The translations under genes and the position numbers were made by a program. 21,055 nt of DNA from a virus: IMG/VR virus record IMGVR_UViG_3300022413_000050, positions 1-21,055 of that record; one strand, 5' to 3'. Below are positions 7,838 to 14,315 of the stretch, one piece after another. Within the stretch, counting starts at the first letter, position 1. Each line of letters starts with the position of its first letter. Under the pieces are notes generated by a model. It searched no databases. It was not told the origin of the DNA and was given only the letters and a program-made list of their open reading frames with translations.

Positions 7838-9170
7838 CAGTCACAACCAATTTTGGTGAAATATAAAAATGTCTAGTCCCCGCAATACTCGCTAATCCAA
7901 TAAGGACTCTTCCGCGCATAATCCCTTTCGTACCAACAGTCAAACCTTGGATTTCTAGTTTTTGATGATAAGTATAACTTGTGCTCCAGGTGGAGCCTGT
8001 GTCATCGGTTTGAGATGAGGGTGTTCCAGTAATTGTTGGCTCACGATCTGAAGCCAATGTATAAAACTGACTTGTCGCGTCATCTTGGTATTGGACCTCA
8101 AGCCAGACTTGGAGTTCATTAAAGTCAGAATTCGTATTTTGGATATAGACCGCAACATCATAAGTGCCCGCTGTAGCAATATTGGTATTAATCCACGGCG
8201 TAATCAATGGACTAGATGCAGAGCAAGCCGCCGTCGTAACGATTCCTGTCGTTGCGGTTTCCCCGCCCCAAGAAAATGCAATGCCTTGCACCTCTGGGCC
8301 ACCTGTACGTGTCACGGTTGAATCACGTAAATGTCCTTCCTTGGAGGCGTACAGAAATTGGGTAGGATTATCCCCGGCGCTACAATTTACCATCGTCACG
8401 CTTCCTGTCTTAATAACCGTATTATAGTCATACAGCACATGCGTTGCCGCCATTTTACAATTCTCAAAAAGAATCTGGCTTCTTACGCCAGTCGAATATC
8501 CAAATAATTCTGGCGTTGTCGCGTTAGTTAAACTGGTACAATCCAATCCGCTAATACGCGCCGTTCCTCCGGTCGTAAAATCAGCAAAAATATTTCCTGT
8601 TCGATTTGATCCATTAGCGATAGACCCACCCTCAATGACGATGTTCCCATATCCTAAAGAAAACGCTTTATTGGCTGACGCTCCAGAATCATTCGTAAAA
8701 TCGAACGCACAATCCTTAAAGTTGTATTTGCCTGAATCAAGGAAGGTGATTGAAGAACCAGACCCAACTTTTAACGTACAATCTTCAAAATATTGGCTGG
8801 TATCAGTATTCCCATCAAAATAAATAATCCCTTTACTACTCATCTGGACGCCATAAAAAGCCCAATTTTCTGAAAACAAAATGTAATTCGATCCCGCGTC
8901 TTGATACGTATTGATTTGATTCGCGGTCGCTTTAGCATAATTTGTAGTTGCATCGGTCACAGAAATTACAACAACAGGCGTAGAAACCCCGCCAACGGCT
9001 GAAATAAGTTCATTGGCACTATAATCATGAGCATCCTCATGATTTGACGCAATGTACACGGTGTCAGCCGCCGTTAATGGATGGGCAATATTGCCAAGCC
9101 ATGTTGCCGCTTTAGCCCATGTATCAAAGGGCGATGTATCTGTTCCGCTTCCAACGTAATAATCGGCCAT
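7830..9170 (-). CDS. Right-handed beta-helix virion protein (446 aa)
   Basis: N terminus MADYYVGSGTDTSPFDTWAKA resembles the opening of many phage parallel beta-helix (pectate-lyase-like) proteins. Residues about 110-290 contain rungs of short strands with stacked polar/Cys positions: QYFEDCTLKVGSG, YNFKDCAFDF, IVIEGGSIANGS, ARISGLDCTSL, ILFENCKMAA, VTMVNCSAGD. The C-terminal third (about 300-446) is a separate beta domain (TYDVAVYIQN, FNELQVWLEVQYQDD, HFYISPKLVVTDG), probably a sandwich. In phages this fold makes tailspikes, capsid-surface or fibre proteins, some with polysaccharide-degrading activity; no catalytic residues can be assigned here. AAGGGATAAG precedes the ATG as ribosome site, and an intergenic gap of 17 bases separates it from the upstream gene. 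Confidence 0.85.
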   Translation of the reverse strand: MADYYVGSGTDTSPFDTWAKAATWLGNIAHPLTAADTVYIASNHEDAHDYSANELISAVGGVSTPVVVISVTDATTNYAKATANQINTYQDAGSNYILFSENWAFYGVQMSSKGIIYFDGNTDTSQYFEDCTLKVGSGSSITFLDSGKYNFKDCAFDFTNDSGASANKAFSLGYGNIVIEGGSIANGSNRTGNIFADFTTGGTARISGLDCTSLTNATTPELFGYSTGVRSQILFENCKMAATHVLYDYNTVIKTGSVTMVNCSAGDNPTQFLYASKEGHLRDSTVTRTGGPEVQGIAFSWGGETATTGIVTTAACSASSPLITPWINTNIATAGTYDVAVYIQNTNSDFNELQVWLEVQYQDDATSQFYTLASDREPTITGTPSSQTDDTGSTWSTSYTYHQKLEIQGLTVGTKGIMRGRVLIGLASIAGTRHFYISPKLVVTDG

Positions 9171-9187
9171 AACTTATCCCTTATTTG

Positions 9188-9721
9188 TTAATTCGATTTT
9201 ACCGTTGGCCCTTTTAAGTCGTCTGGCCAATTTTCTTTCGCTTGCATCGACATCGCATGGTGTCCGGCAATTTGCGCCGTCGTGTCATACCCGAATGGAC
9301 GCTCAGGGCGGAACCGTTCGTAATTAGTCAAATCGGGATCGTCTGAATCTGACTCCAAGCGTTTAATAATTTCTCGCCATTCTAAAATCTTCGCTTTATT
9401 CGCCTTCTCCCACTTCATATGTTTGTAGACAGTTCCATCTCCACCACGATTGCGACGCATCTCTTCTTTTGATGGAATTCCTTGCGTAAATTCTTCACGC
9501 AATTGACGCTCACGCTTCACCGCCGCATTTTTTTCGGTCGATGTTTCGTAAGGCTGTGGCGATTGCGTATCCAACGTATCTTTCATTTGCTTTACTTGCC
9601 GCCGTAATGCACTCTTGTCTGTGATGTACGACGACATATTCGGGTTCGTTAATAACTCCTCCGATGCCACAAGATCCTGTTCAATCGCCGTTCGCTGTGA
9701 TGGCTTCAATGTCCGCGTCAT
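9188..9721 (-). CDS. Charged, helical phage protein of unknown function (177 aa)
   Basis: The product MTRTLKPSQRTAIEQDLVAS... is highly charged and predicted by eye to be mostly helical: LRRQVKQMKDTLD, AAVKRERQLREEF, KANKAKILEWREIIKRLES. It ends with YERFRPERPFGYDTTAQIAG and a short tail. No hydrophobic segment, Cys motif or enzyme signature is visible. An AAAGGGATATAG sequence at the end of the preceding small gene provides the ribosome site, with three bases between the genes. It sits three genes after the major capsid gene and before the beta-helix gene, a position where head-completion or minor virion proteins are often found, but I cannot support a specific role. Confidence 0.8.
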   Translation of the reverse strand: MTRTLKPSQRTAIEQDLVASEELLTNPNMSSYITDKSALRRQVKQMKDTLDTQSPQPYETSTEKNAAVKRERQLREEFTQGIPSKEEMRRNRGGDGTVYKHMKWEKANKAKILEWREIIKRLESDSDDPDLTNYERFRPERPFGYDTTAQIAGHHAMSMQAKENWPDDLKGPTVKSN

Positions 9722-9724
9722 GTG

Positions 9725-9865
9725 CTATATCCCTTTCTTTGGCTCCTCCGTCACAGGCGTAAATGAAGGTGCAGGATCTTTTACGCCTTTAGTTCCAGGA
9801 GGAGGGGTTGGCAATGTTGCCTTTACAGGCACTTCTTTTAATTCGGAGTAATAGCGATTCGCCAT
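9725..9865 (-). CDS. Proline-rich small phage protein, 46 aa
   Basis: ATG at 9865 with a strong GAAGGAG ribosome site seven bases upstream; TAG ends at 9725. The product MANRYYSELKEVPVKATLPT then continues PPPGTKGVKDPAPSFTPVTE and ends EPKKGI. It is Pro/Lys-rich and likely extended or disordered. The next gene starts three bases after the stop. The strong ribosome site and perfect tiling argue for a real gene despite its size. Function unknown; it lies between two virion-type genes. Confidence 0.72.
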   Translation of the reverse strand: MANRYYSELKEVPVKATLPTPPPGTKGVKDPAPSFTPVTEEPKKGI

Positions 9866-9879
9866 AGTTCACTCCTTCA

Positions 9880-10221
9880 TTACGAGGTAGAAATTACAAG
9901 TACGCTCACGGTGGTAGAGGCGAGGTCAATGGCGCCACCTGTGTTGTTCAATAACTGATATGTCACTGTGTCAGCGGCGGTGACATGCGCATCAGCGGCG
10001 AGATCCGCGATATCAAGACTTAGACTTACCAGACAATAATCGCCTAACGCCGCGCCCGTAATCGTCAACTCTCCAACTTCTTCATTTCCATCAGCGATTG
10101 ATCCGGCGTCATACGTTTCTGATCCTTCGTATACGCCCGTAATAAATGTCGTACTCGACGCCGATGTCCCTATCTTAAACCCACCTTCTGCCACTACTGT
10201 TCCAAAATGCGATTCAGCCAT
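9880..10221 (-). CDS. Small beta-rich virion protein, candidate head decoration or stabilisation protein (113 aa)
   Basis: The sequence MAESHFGTVVAEGGFKIGTS leads into a beta-rich body: GELTITGAALGDYCLVSLSL, then VTAADTVTYQLLNNTGGAIDL and TTVSVLVIS. I recall this pattern (AESHF, GAxLGD, VTAADTVxxxLxNxTGGxxDL) from small proteins encoded next to capsid genes in many phages, where a role on the virion surface is usual. It begins 60 bases after the capsid stop, with a GAAGGAG ribosome site upstream and an overlap with the 31-aa candidate gene. Decoration function is inferred from size, fold impression and position only. Confidence 0.8.
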   Translation of the reverse strand: MAESHFGTVVAEGGFKIGTSASSTTFITGVYEGSETYDAGSIADGNEEVGELTITGAALGDYCLVSLSLDIADLAADAHVTAADTVTYQLLNNTGGAIDLASTTVSVLVISTS

Positions 10222-10289
10222 GGTATCGCTCCTTCACGCAGACGCCCTTCCAGGCGCCTGCGTCGTTTAGGTTTGTGTCGTTTAGACAT
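10194..10289 (-). CDS. Possible 31-aa Arg/Lys-rich microprotein
   Basis: ATG at 10289 overlaps the last codons of the capsid gene; the stop at 10194 lies inside the next gene. The product MSKRHKPKRRRRLEGRLREG followed by AIPWLNRILEQ is extremely basic at its N terminus. It fills the 60-base space between two well-supported genes and follows a GGGA sequence four bases before the ATG, but the ribosome site is weak and the length is marginal, so it may be only the translated leader of the downstream gene. If real, a nucleic-acid-binding head protein is conceivable. Confidence 0.38.
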   Translation of the reverse strand: MSKRHKPKRRRRLEGRLREGAIPWLNRILEQ

Positions 10290-11196
10290 CGTTCCCGAGA
10301 ATCCACCGCCAGTCAATCCACGCATACGAAAAGCGCGTATAGACACGCCACTTCCGCACGAACGAATCGAAGTCAGAAGTATTGGCAAACTCAACAGGGA
10401 TTCGATTGAACCACATCAAATTATCTTGCCGCGCTTCACCGTCCATCATGAACCAGTCGGTGGCGCTCGTCATGTAGTTCCATTCGTAAATGGTGTACTG
10501 TCCGTAATGAACATTCGCGTTATTGTCGGCTGTGTTCACTTTCCCCAGTGAACTGACGATCTCATATGAGGTTTCGTACAGATTCGGTGGAATCCAAATC
10601 TCAGTCGGCTCCACATTAATCCGCTCGCCACGATCACCACTAAAGTTCCGCATCTGAATACGGTTTGCGGCAACCGATGTGGCGCTCAAAGCGGCGGTCG
10701 ATAAGTTGTCAAATCCCGTCGCTGTTGATGCCCCACTGGTTGTAGTATGCGAATTACTACACAACGGCACACCCTCAGAATGACTATAGAATAAATTATC
10801 TACCGAGAACGCCATCGTTAAGGCTCTGGCGCCATGCGTTTCCAATGTCCGCTGCGCGGAACGTGCTAATTTCGCTGGCTGACGATCCATCTGATTAAAC
10901 AGGTCGTCATCGATCAATGTACGTCCAATCTGCATCCCCAAGGCATACTCTTTATGTGTCGCCGTAACATCATAACCTTGAGAAATGGAATCGTAACTCA
11001 CATTCCCAGCAAATGGTTGCAAGTCGCCTAATTCGCCAAGTTGACTAAATCGTTCGTCGGCGCCCTTCCTTGCGGTTTGCACGTTAAAAAGCAAACTCCT
11101 CATGTCTGGCAAACGTTTATAGGTTGAATCGAAAATCTCTGAAAACCGTCGATCAAGAAGATCAGTATAATCCGATGATATTTGTGGTACTGCCAT
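10282..11196 (-). CDS. Major capsid protein, HK97-fold type (304 aa)
   Basis: The protein MAVPQISSDYTDLLDRRFSE lies where tailed phages place the capsid gene: after portal and scaffold-like genes. Visible features are an N-terminal helical arm (residues 1-40), QPFAGNVSYDSISQGYDVTA and HKEYALGMQIGRTLIDDDLF in the region of the E-loop and first P-domain strands, LETHGARALTMAFSV, SGDRGERINVEPTEIWIPPN (A-domain), and an ending typical of this family with aromatic residues, YTRFSYAWIDWRWILGNDV. The character resembles Mu gpT-like capsid proteins. No long N-terminal delta domain is present, consistent with the separate scaffold-like gene upstream. AAAGGAG ten bases before the ATG is among the strongest ribosome sites in the window, fitting high expression. 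Assignment rests on position and motifs. Confidence 0.88.
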   Translation of the reverse strand: MAVPQISSDYTDLLDRRFSEIFDSTYKRLPDMRSLLFNVQTARKGADERFSQLGELGDLQPFAGNVSYDSISQGYDVTATHKEYALGMQIGRTLIDDDLFNQMDRQPAKLARSAQRTLETHGARALTMAFSVDNLFYSHSEGVPLCSNSHTTTSGASTATGFDNLSTAALSATSVAANRIQMRNFSGDRGERINVEPTEIWIPPNLYETSYEIVSSLGKVNTADNNANVHYGQYTIYEWNYMTSATDWFMMDGEARQDNLMWFNRIPVEFANTSDFDSFVRKWRVYTRFSYAWIDWRWILGNDV

Positions 11197-11210
11197 AATT
11201 CACTACTCCT

Positions 11211-11951
11211 TTATGCTAAGGCTGATCCAGCAAAAGCATGATCGGCACAAATTAAATTAACATAACTATTCAGCAAACCATTATTACCGAGGTCATTCAA
11301 CACCAATTCCACAGCCCTCCAGGTCGGTGTCGTATTTAACGCCGTCGCTACAAGTGCATCGTACTCATCCAGCGTTGTCGTAAGCGTGGCGTATTGAATA
11401 GCCCCTTCCGTGATTGGACAAACAAAGAACAAATCATCAGCCGCAATCGCAAACGGGAAGGCTTGAGTAAGATTAACATCGGTTGCATCGGCTGGCTCCA
11501 TGCGCCGATAAACACCTGCGTTCGCACCGGAATAGCAAAAGATCACAGTATCATCAACAGCAGACATATCAACGGTCGATCCACCGCTGGTTGCTGATGG
11601 CGTTACCAAAATGCCGGTTGCGGAAGCCGCCGTATTAAAATACGGAATCAACGCAGACCCAGATGTGGCAGCACCCGACAACCGGCATTGCCACACCGCA
11701 TCAGCATTCGTCACCACCGACACGGTTTGCGAAGGATCGCTATTGTCGGATTGTTGTGCAGTGTTATAGGTGGCGGTGTCAATGGCCATACCCACGGCAT
11801 CAGCCGATGTCGTCGTGGTCCCCAACAACACGCCTTCATTATTCGCTGTGGCTCCAATTACTGGAACACCTGGCGTCGTAACAGAAATCCCAACTCGCAT
11901 CTTTTGTACGCGAGTTTTTGCCCCACTATGAATATACGCTAATTGTGACAT
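11211..11951 (-). CDS. Candidate capsid decoration or minor head protein (246 aa)
   Basis: I take the ATG at 11951 (MSQLAYIHSGAKTRVQKMRV) because AGAAGGAG stands just upstream; a longer frame to 12188 would run deep into the previous gene. The product is rich in Ala/Thr/Ser and beta-like: VGISVTTPGVPVIGATANNE, VSVVTNADAVWQCRLSGAAT, STVDMSAVDDTVIFCYSG, AIAADDLFFVCPITEGAIQY. It ends with a helix-like piece (WRAVELVLNDLGNNGLL). It is encoded immediately before the capsid gene, a common place for decoration proteins, with 14 bases between them. No enzyme motif is seen. The role is inferred from position and composition. Confidence 0.82.
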   Translation of the reverse strand: MSQLAYIHSGAKTRVQKMRVGISVTTPGVPVIGATANNEGVLLGTTTTSADAVGMAIDTATYNTAQQSDNSDPSQTVSVVTNADAVWQCRLSGAATSGSALIPYFNTAASATGILVTPSATSGGSTVDMSAVDDTVIFCYSGANAGVYRRMEPADATDVNLTQAFPFAIAADDLFFVCPITEGAIQYATLTTTLDEYDALVATALNTTPTWRAVELVLNDLGNNGLLNSYVNLICADHAFAGSALA

Positions 11952-11952
11952 C

Positions 11953-12342
11953 TTATCTCCTTCTGTACTGGGTTGCTGCAACGTGTCGTTGGGTCGACCG
12001 TCGCTGCTTCTGCTCATCAGGTGTCGCCCAGGCATTAGGACGCACTTCTTCATGCAAAAACAATCGACCATCGTTCCCAGTAATTTGCACACGACAAACA
12101 TCACATGGGCCGAGTACGGGTTGGTGTTCATAACGGTAAACGGAATAATAGCCGCACCGTCGGTAATCAAACTTCCCTTGGCAGTCACCGCACAAGATGA
12201 GGGTCTTTTGTAAGCTCACCATATCTGAGACAAGTGACCCGGCTAAGGTGCCGCGTTTCCTGCCGCCAAATTCCAGCGCCTTGAGTCGATCATGCGAGGA
12301 CCATTGTTGGGGCGTCAGGATAGTCGGAGAGGTACTTTTCAT
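11953..12342 (-). CDS. Zinc-ribbon phage protein (129 aa)
   Basis: The ATG at 12342 overlaps the stop of the scaffold-like gene (ATGA), and a CGGAG sequence lies just upstream; a longer frame starting at 12429 is ignored. The product MKSTSPTILTPQQWSSHDRL carries CGDC at residues 51-54 and CDVC at 80-83, with an extra Cys at 63, arranged as a CxxC...CxxC zinc ribbon. The C terminus is basic (KQRRSTQRH, QYRRR). I recall similar short proteins with LCGxC and GxCDxC in other phages' head regions, without known function. DNA or RNA contact or structural zinc in assembly is possible. It is one of three zinc-ribbon-type elements in this part of the window. Confidence 0.82.
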   Translation of the reverse strand: MKSTSPTILTPQQWSSHDRLKALEFGGRKRGTLAGSLVSDMVSLQKTLILCGDCQGKFDYRRCGYYSVYRYEHQPVLGPCDVCRVQITGNDGRLFLHEEVRPNAWATPDEQKQRRSTQRHVAATQYRRR

Positions 12343-13130
12343 CGTAACAACTCCGAATGTTTCTCTCGAAGCTTCGGGTTCACCGTTTGTGTGGCGGCTC
12401 CCTTCACTTCTTTGCGTACTGCATTCCAATCTTGATAGACCCCCTTCTCGATATACGTTTTATATAATCGCTTCTCGCTAACTGATAACACATCGAGTGG
12501 GTCTTTCTTCCTTTGATTAGAAGACGGGGCACTTCGACCGCCGACTTCTTGCGTGGTATCACGTAATTGTGCGGTGCGCGTCTGTGTCGCTCTTGCATCT
12601 TTAATACGTTGCATCGGACCAAAGGTTTTCTCTAGCGCCAAGAGCTTCGTGGTATTATTGTCTGACAACCCAAGGTTTAATAGTCGTTGGTATTCTGGCG
12701 TTGCACGTTGATTTGCTTGTGTCCCTGTTTGATCCCACCCAGGGTAAACCTGGCGATACTCATTCAATTGATCGACAATGCGTTGCTCTTGCGTCTGCGT
12801 TTGCATCGCACGCACCGCTTCTTGCTTGGCTTGCTCACGGTTCTGTAGTTGCATCTGATCGACCATTTGGTCTTCCGTAATGACGCCTTCATTCACCGCT
12901 TGCCGCAATTGCTGTGTCGTGAAGAACTTCACTTCCGACGTCGGCTTTGCCACGACTGGCGCTGCTTGCATTACTGGCGCCTCAACAAATCGTGGCACCT
13001 CCTCTGCTGGCGGCAACACTTCTTGTGGCGCTTCCTTAACCACTTCCTCAACTTGGGCTTCCTCAATGATAGGCTCAATCTCAGGGTCAGGAAACGTTTC
13101 TTCTTGGCGCTCAACGATGTCGTCAGCCAT
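12339..13130 (-). CDS. Scaffolding-like head assembly protein (263 aa)
   Basis: Starts MADDIVERQEETFPDPEIEP, giving a very acidic N-terminal third (EEAQVEEVVKEAP, PPAEEVPRF). The middle is helical and Gln-rich: FFTTQQLRQAVNEGVITEDQ, NREQAKQEAVRAMQTQTQEQ, then VDQLNEYRQVYPGWDQ. The C terminus is basic (SEKRLYKTYIEKGVYQDWNA, KGAATQTVNPKLREKH). An acidic, helical, low-complexity protein with a basic C-terminal end encoded between portal and capsid genes is the usual profile of a phage scaffolding protein, whose basic tail contacts the capsid protein. No protease domain is visible, so capsid maturation would not rely on this gene. Its start lies 5 bases after the 39-aa gene; TAAG-type weak ribosome site. 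Confidence 0.75.
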   Translation of the reverse strand: MADDIVERQEETFPDPEIEPIIEEAQVEEVVKEAPQEVLPPAEEVPRFVEAPVMQAAPVVAKPTSEVKFFTTQQLRQAVNEGVITEDQMVDQMQLQNREQAKQEAVRAMQTQTQEQRIVDQLNEYRQVYPGWDQTGTQANQRATPEYQRLLNLGLSDNNTTKLLALEKTFGPMQRIKDARATQTRTAQLRDTTQEVGGRSAPSSNQRKKDPLDVLSVSEKRLYKTYIEKGVYQDWNAVRKEVKGAATQTVNPKLREKHSELLR

Positions 13131-13135
13131 AATGC

Positions 13136-13255
13136 TTACCCCTTTTTCTTTTGTAACATCAGGTGGATATTCGGGTTCTTCATCCCGATATGAATTTTGC
13201 CAGACTCACTTTTTTTGTTCCCCGCAACATCTGTTCTTCCTTTCTTTCGTGCCAT
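13136..13255 (-). CDS. Lys-rich microprotein, 39 aa
   Basis: A perfect AAAGGAGG stands five bases upstream of the ATG at 13255. The product MARKKGRTDVAGNKKSESGK then IHIGMKNPNIHLMLQKKKG is short and basic. It begins 16 bases after the previous stop and ends five bases before the scaffold-like gene, so it fills its slot exactly. The strong ribosome site makes translation likely. Function unknown; basic charge suggests binding to DNA or to the acidic scaffold, which is speculation. Confidence 0.68.
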   Translation of the reverse strand: MARKKGRTDVAGNKKSESGKIHIGMKNPNIHLMLQKKKG

Positions 13256-13271
13256 CACTGCCTCCTTTGTG

Positions 13272-13415
13272 TTACGCGCCAATCACTTGTGGCTGCTTTT
13301 TCTTCTTCTTCTTCTCTTTAATCGATCCAGTCGTCGGGTCCTGCTTCATGCCCTTCTTGGAGATCCCTTCAACATGCGATGTCGATTTACTTGGTTCGCC
13401 CTCGAAATTTCCCAT
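13272..13415 (-). CDS. Lys-rich small protein, 47 aa
   Basis: ATG at 13415 with an AGGGGG sequence six bases upstream; TAA ends at 13272. The product MGNFEGEPSKSTSHVEGISK continues KGMKQDPTTGS and then a run of eight basic or acidic residues dominated by Lys (IKEKKKKKKQPQ) before VIGA. It lies nine bases after the upstream 165-aa gene. Lys-rich small proteins of this kind sit between portal and capsid genes in many phages, but I cannot name a function. The poly-Lys codons (AAG/AAA) form a slippery-looking purine run of about 25 bases. Confidence 0.68.
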   Translation of the reverse strand: MGNFEGEPSKSTSHVEGISKKGMKQDPTTGSIKEKKKKKKQPQVIGA

Positions 13416-13424
13416 CCACACCCC

Positions 13425-13922
13425 CTAAATAAACTTATCGTCAATCGTCTTACTCTTTACTTTTTTGGGCTTAAATTTCTTCAAAGCGATAATCGGTCGC
13501 ATAATAGGTTTCGGTTGCGGTGCCGGCATCTTTTTCACTAACTCAAACATCGCGCTCGTAATCTTTTCAAAATTCGTAGGCTGCTCTTTCCGCACCTTCG
13601 TCTCTGTTGTCGTCAGGTGTTCTTTCTCAAGGGCTTGACGCTTCACGGGCGGCCCCTCCTGTTTAACGGAAGGACGCTGTTCTCTCACAGGCTTGAACGT
13701 CACGCTTGCTGGGGATGTGACAATCGGCGGAAGAGTGGAAGGCTTAGGTTTTTTCTTAGGAGAGGGTGAAGCTGGAGGCGGGGCCGCTTCTTGCTGTATG
13801 GGAGGACGGCTTGAAACCGTTCCCGCTAACTTACTGAAATTGCTGGCGATATCTCGAAAGATCCGGCGTGCTTCCGCAGACCCTAGTGGAACATCCTTAG
13901 GTAAGTTGGTCTTCTTTGCCAT
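13425..13922 (-). CDS. Pro/Lys-rich, probably disordered phage protein (165 aa)
   Basis: The product MAKKTNLPKDVPLGSAEARR has a short helical N-terminal part (IFRDIASNFSKLAGTV) and then a long low-complexity basic stretch (PPPASPSPKKKPKPSTLPPI, PVREQRPSVKQEGPPVKRQA). A second short helix (NFEKITSAMFELVKKM) precedes a basic C terminus (LKKFKPKKVKSKTIDDKF). A GGAGG sequence lies five bases before the ATG, inside the end of the previous gene (26-base overlap). No domain is recognisable. Position between portal and scaffold suggests a minor head or assembly factor; the strong positive charge could serve DNA or capsid-interior binding. Confidence 0.75.
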   Translation of the reverse strand: MAKKTNLPKDVPLGSAEARRIFRDIASNFSKLAGTVSSRPPIQQEAAPPPASPSPKKKPKPSTLPPIVTSPASVTFKPVREQRPSVKQEGPPVKRQALEKEHLTTTETKVRKEQPTNFEKITSAMFELVKKMPAPQPKPIMRPIIALKKFKPKKVKSKTIDDKFI

Positions 13923-14232
13923 GCTCGCCTCCGTGTTCGTGATACGCGGCGATTGTTCGCTCCAGACGTTGTATCAGCAATAATTCTGCGGAAATAATAT
14001 CCAGTAGGGACTTTTGTTTAGCTAAATATTCATACGAATAATCACCTGAGTATTTCATGCTATCCAGATGTGCGTCAAGTTTGGCTTGAATCGCCCCCAT
14101 TTCCTGGTGGATAGTGCCACGCAAATCCACCCACGCATCCGACAATGCTATCACTCGCACTTGTGACTCTGGCTGTTCCCTCTGCTCTCGAAGCGCCCAA
14201 GCCGCGCGAACCTCTGCTAAGTCAATTGACAT
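13897..14232 (-). CDS. Helical small phage protein (111 aa)
   Basis: The ATG at 14232 has one of the best ribosome sites in the window, AAAGGAGG six bases upstream. The product MSIDLAEVRAAWALREQREQ appears almost entirely helical (LRGTIHQEMGAIQAKLDAHL, EYLAKQKSLLDIISAELLLI, RLERTIAAYHEHGGEHG), with heptad-like spacing compatible with a coiled coil. It overlaps the next gene by 26 bases. No family is recognised. A small coiled-coil protein immediately after the portal could be a head-assembly accessory, but there is no direct evidence. Confidence 0.78.
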   Translation of the reverse strand: MSIDLAEVRAAWALREQREQPESQVRVIALSDAWVDLRGTIHQEMGAIQAKLDAHLDSMKYSGDYSYEYLAKQKSLLDIISAELLLIQRLERTIAAYHEHGGEHGKEDQLT

Positions 14233-14243
14233 ACACCCTCCTT

Positions 14244-14306
14244 TTAGTCGCGAATCATCACGAGATCAAAATCAATGGAAATTCGCCAGTCATATCCTGT
14301 CGCCAT
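14244..14306 (-). CDS. Possible 20-aa microprotein after the portal gene
   Basis: ATG at 14306 follows GTAGGAG with six bases of spacing, and TAA ends at 14244. The peptide is MATGYDWRISIDFDLVMIRD. It fills the 83-base gap between the portal stop and the next ribosome site. The ribosome site and tiling favour translation; its tiny size and lack of any recognisable motif keep the call tentative. It could instead be a leader that couples translation to the downstream gene. Confidence 0.4.
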   Translation of the reverse strand: MATGYDWRISIDFDLVMIRD

Positions 14307-14315
14307 GAGAAACTC

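Noticed and set aside
11952-12188. N-terminal extension of the 246-aa protein to 12188
   Set aside because: It would lie entirely inside the zinc-ribbon gene in another frame; the ATG at 11951 has a strong AGAAGGAG site immediately upstream.
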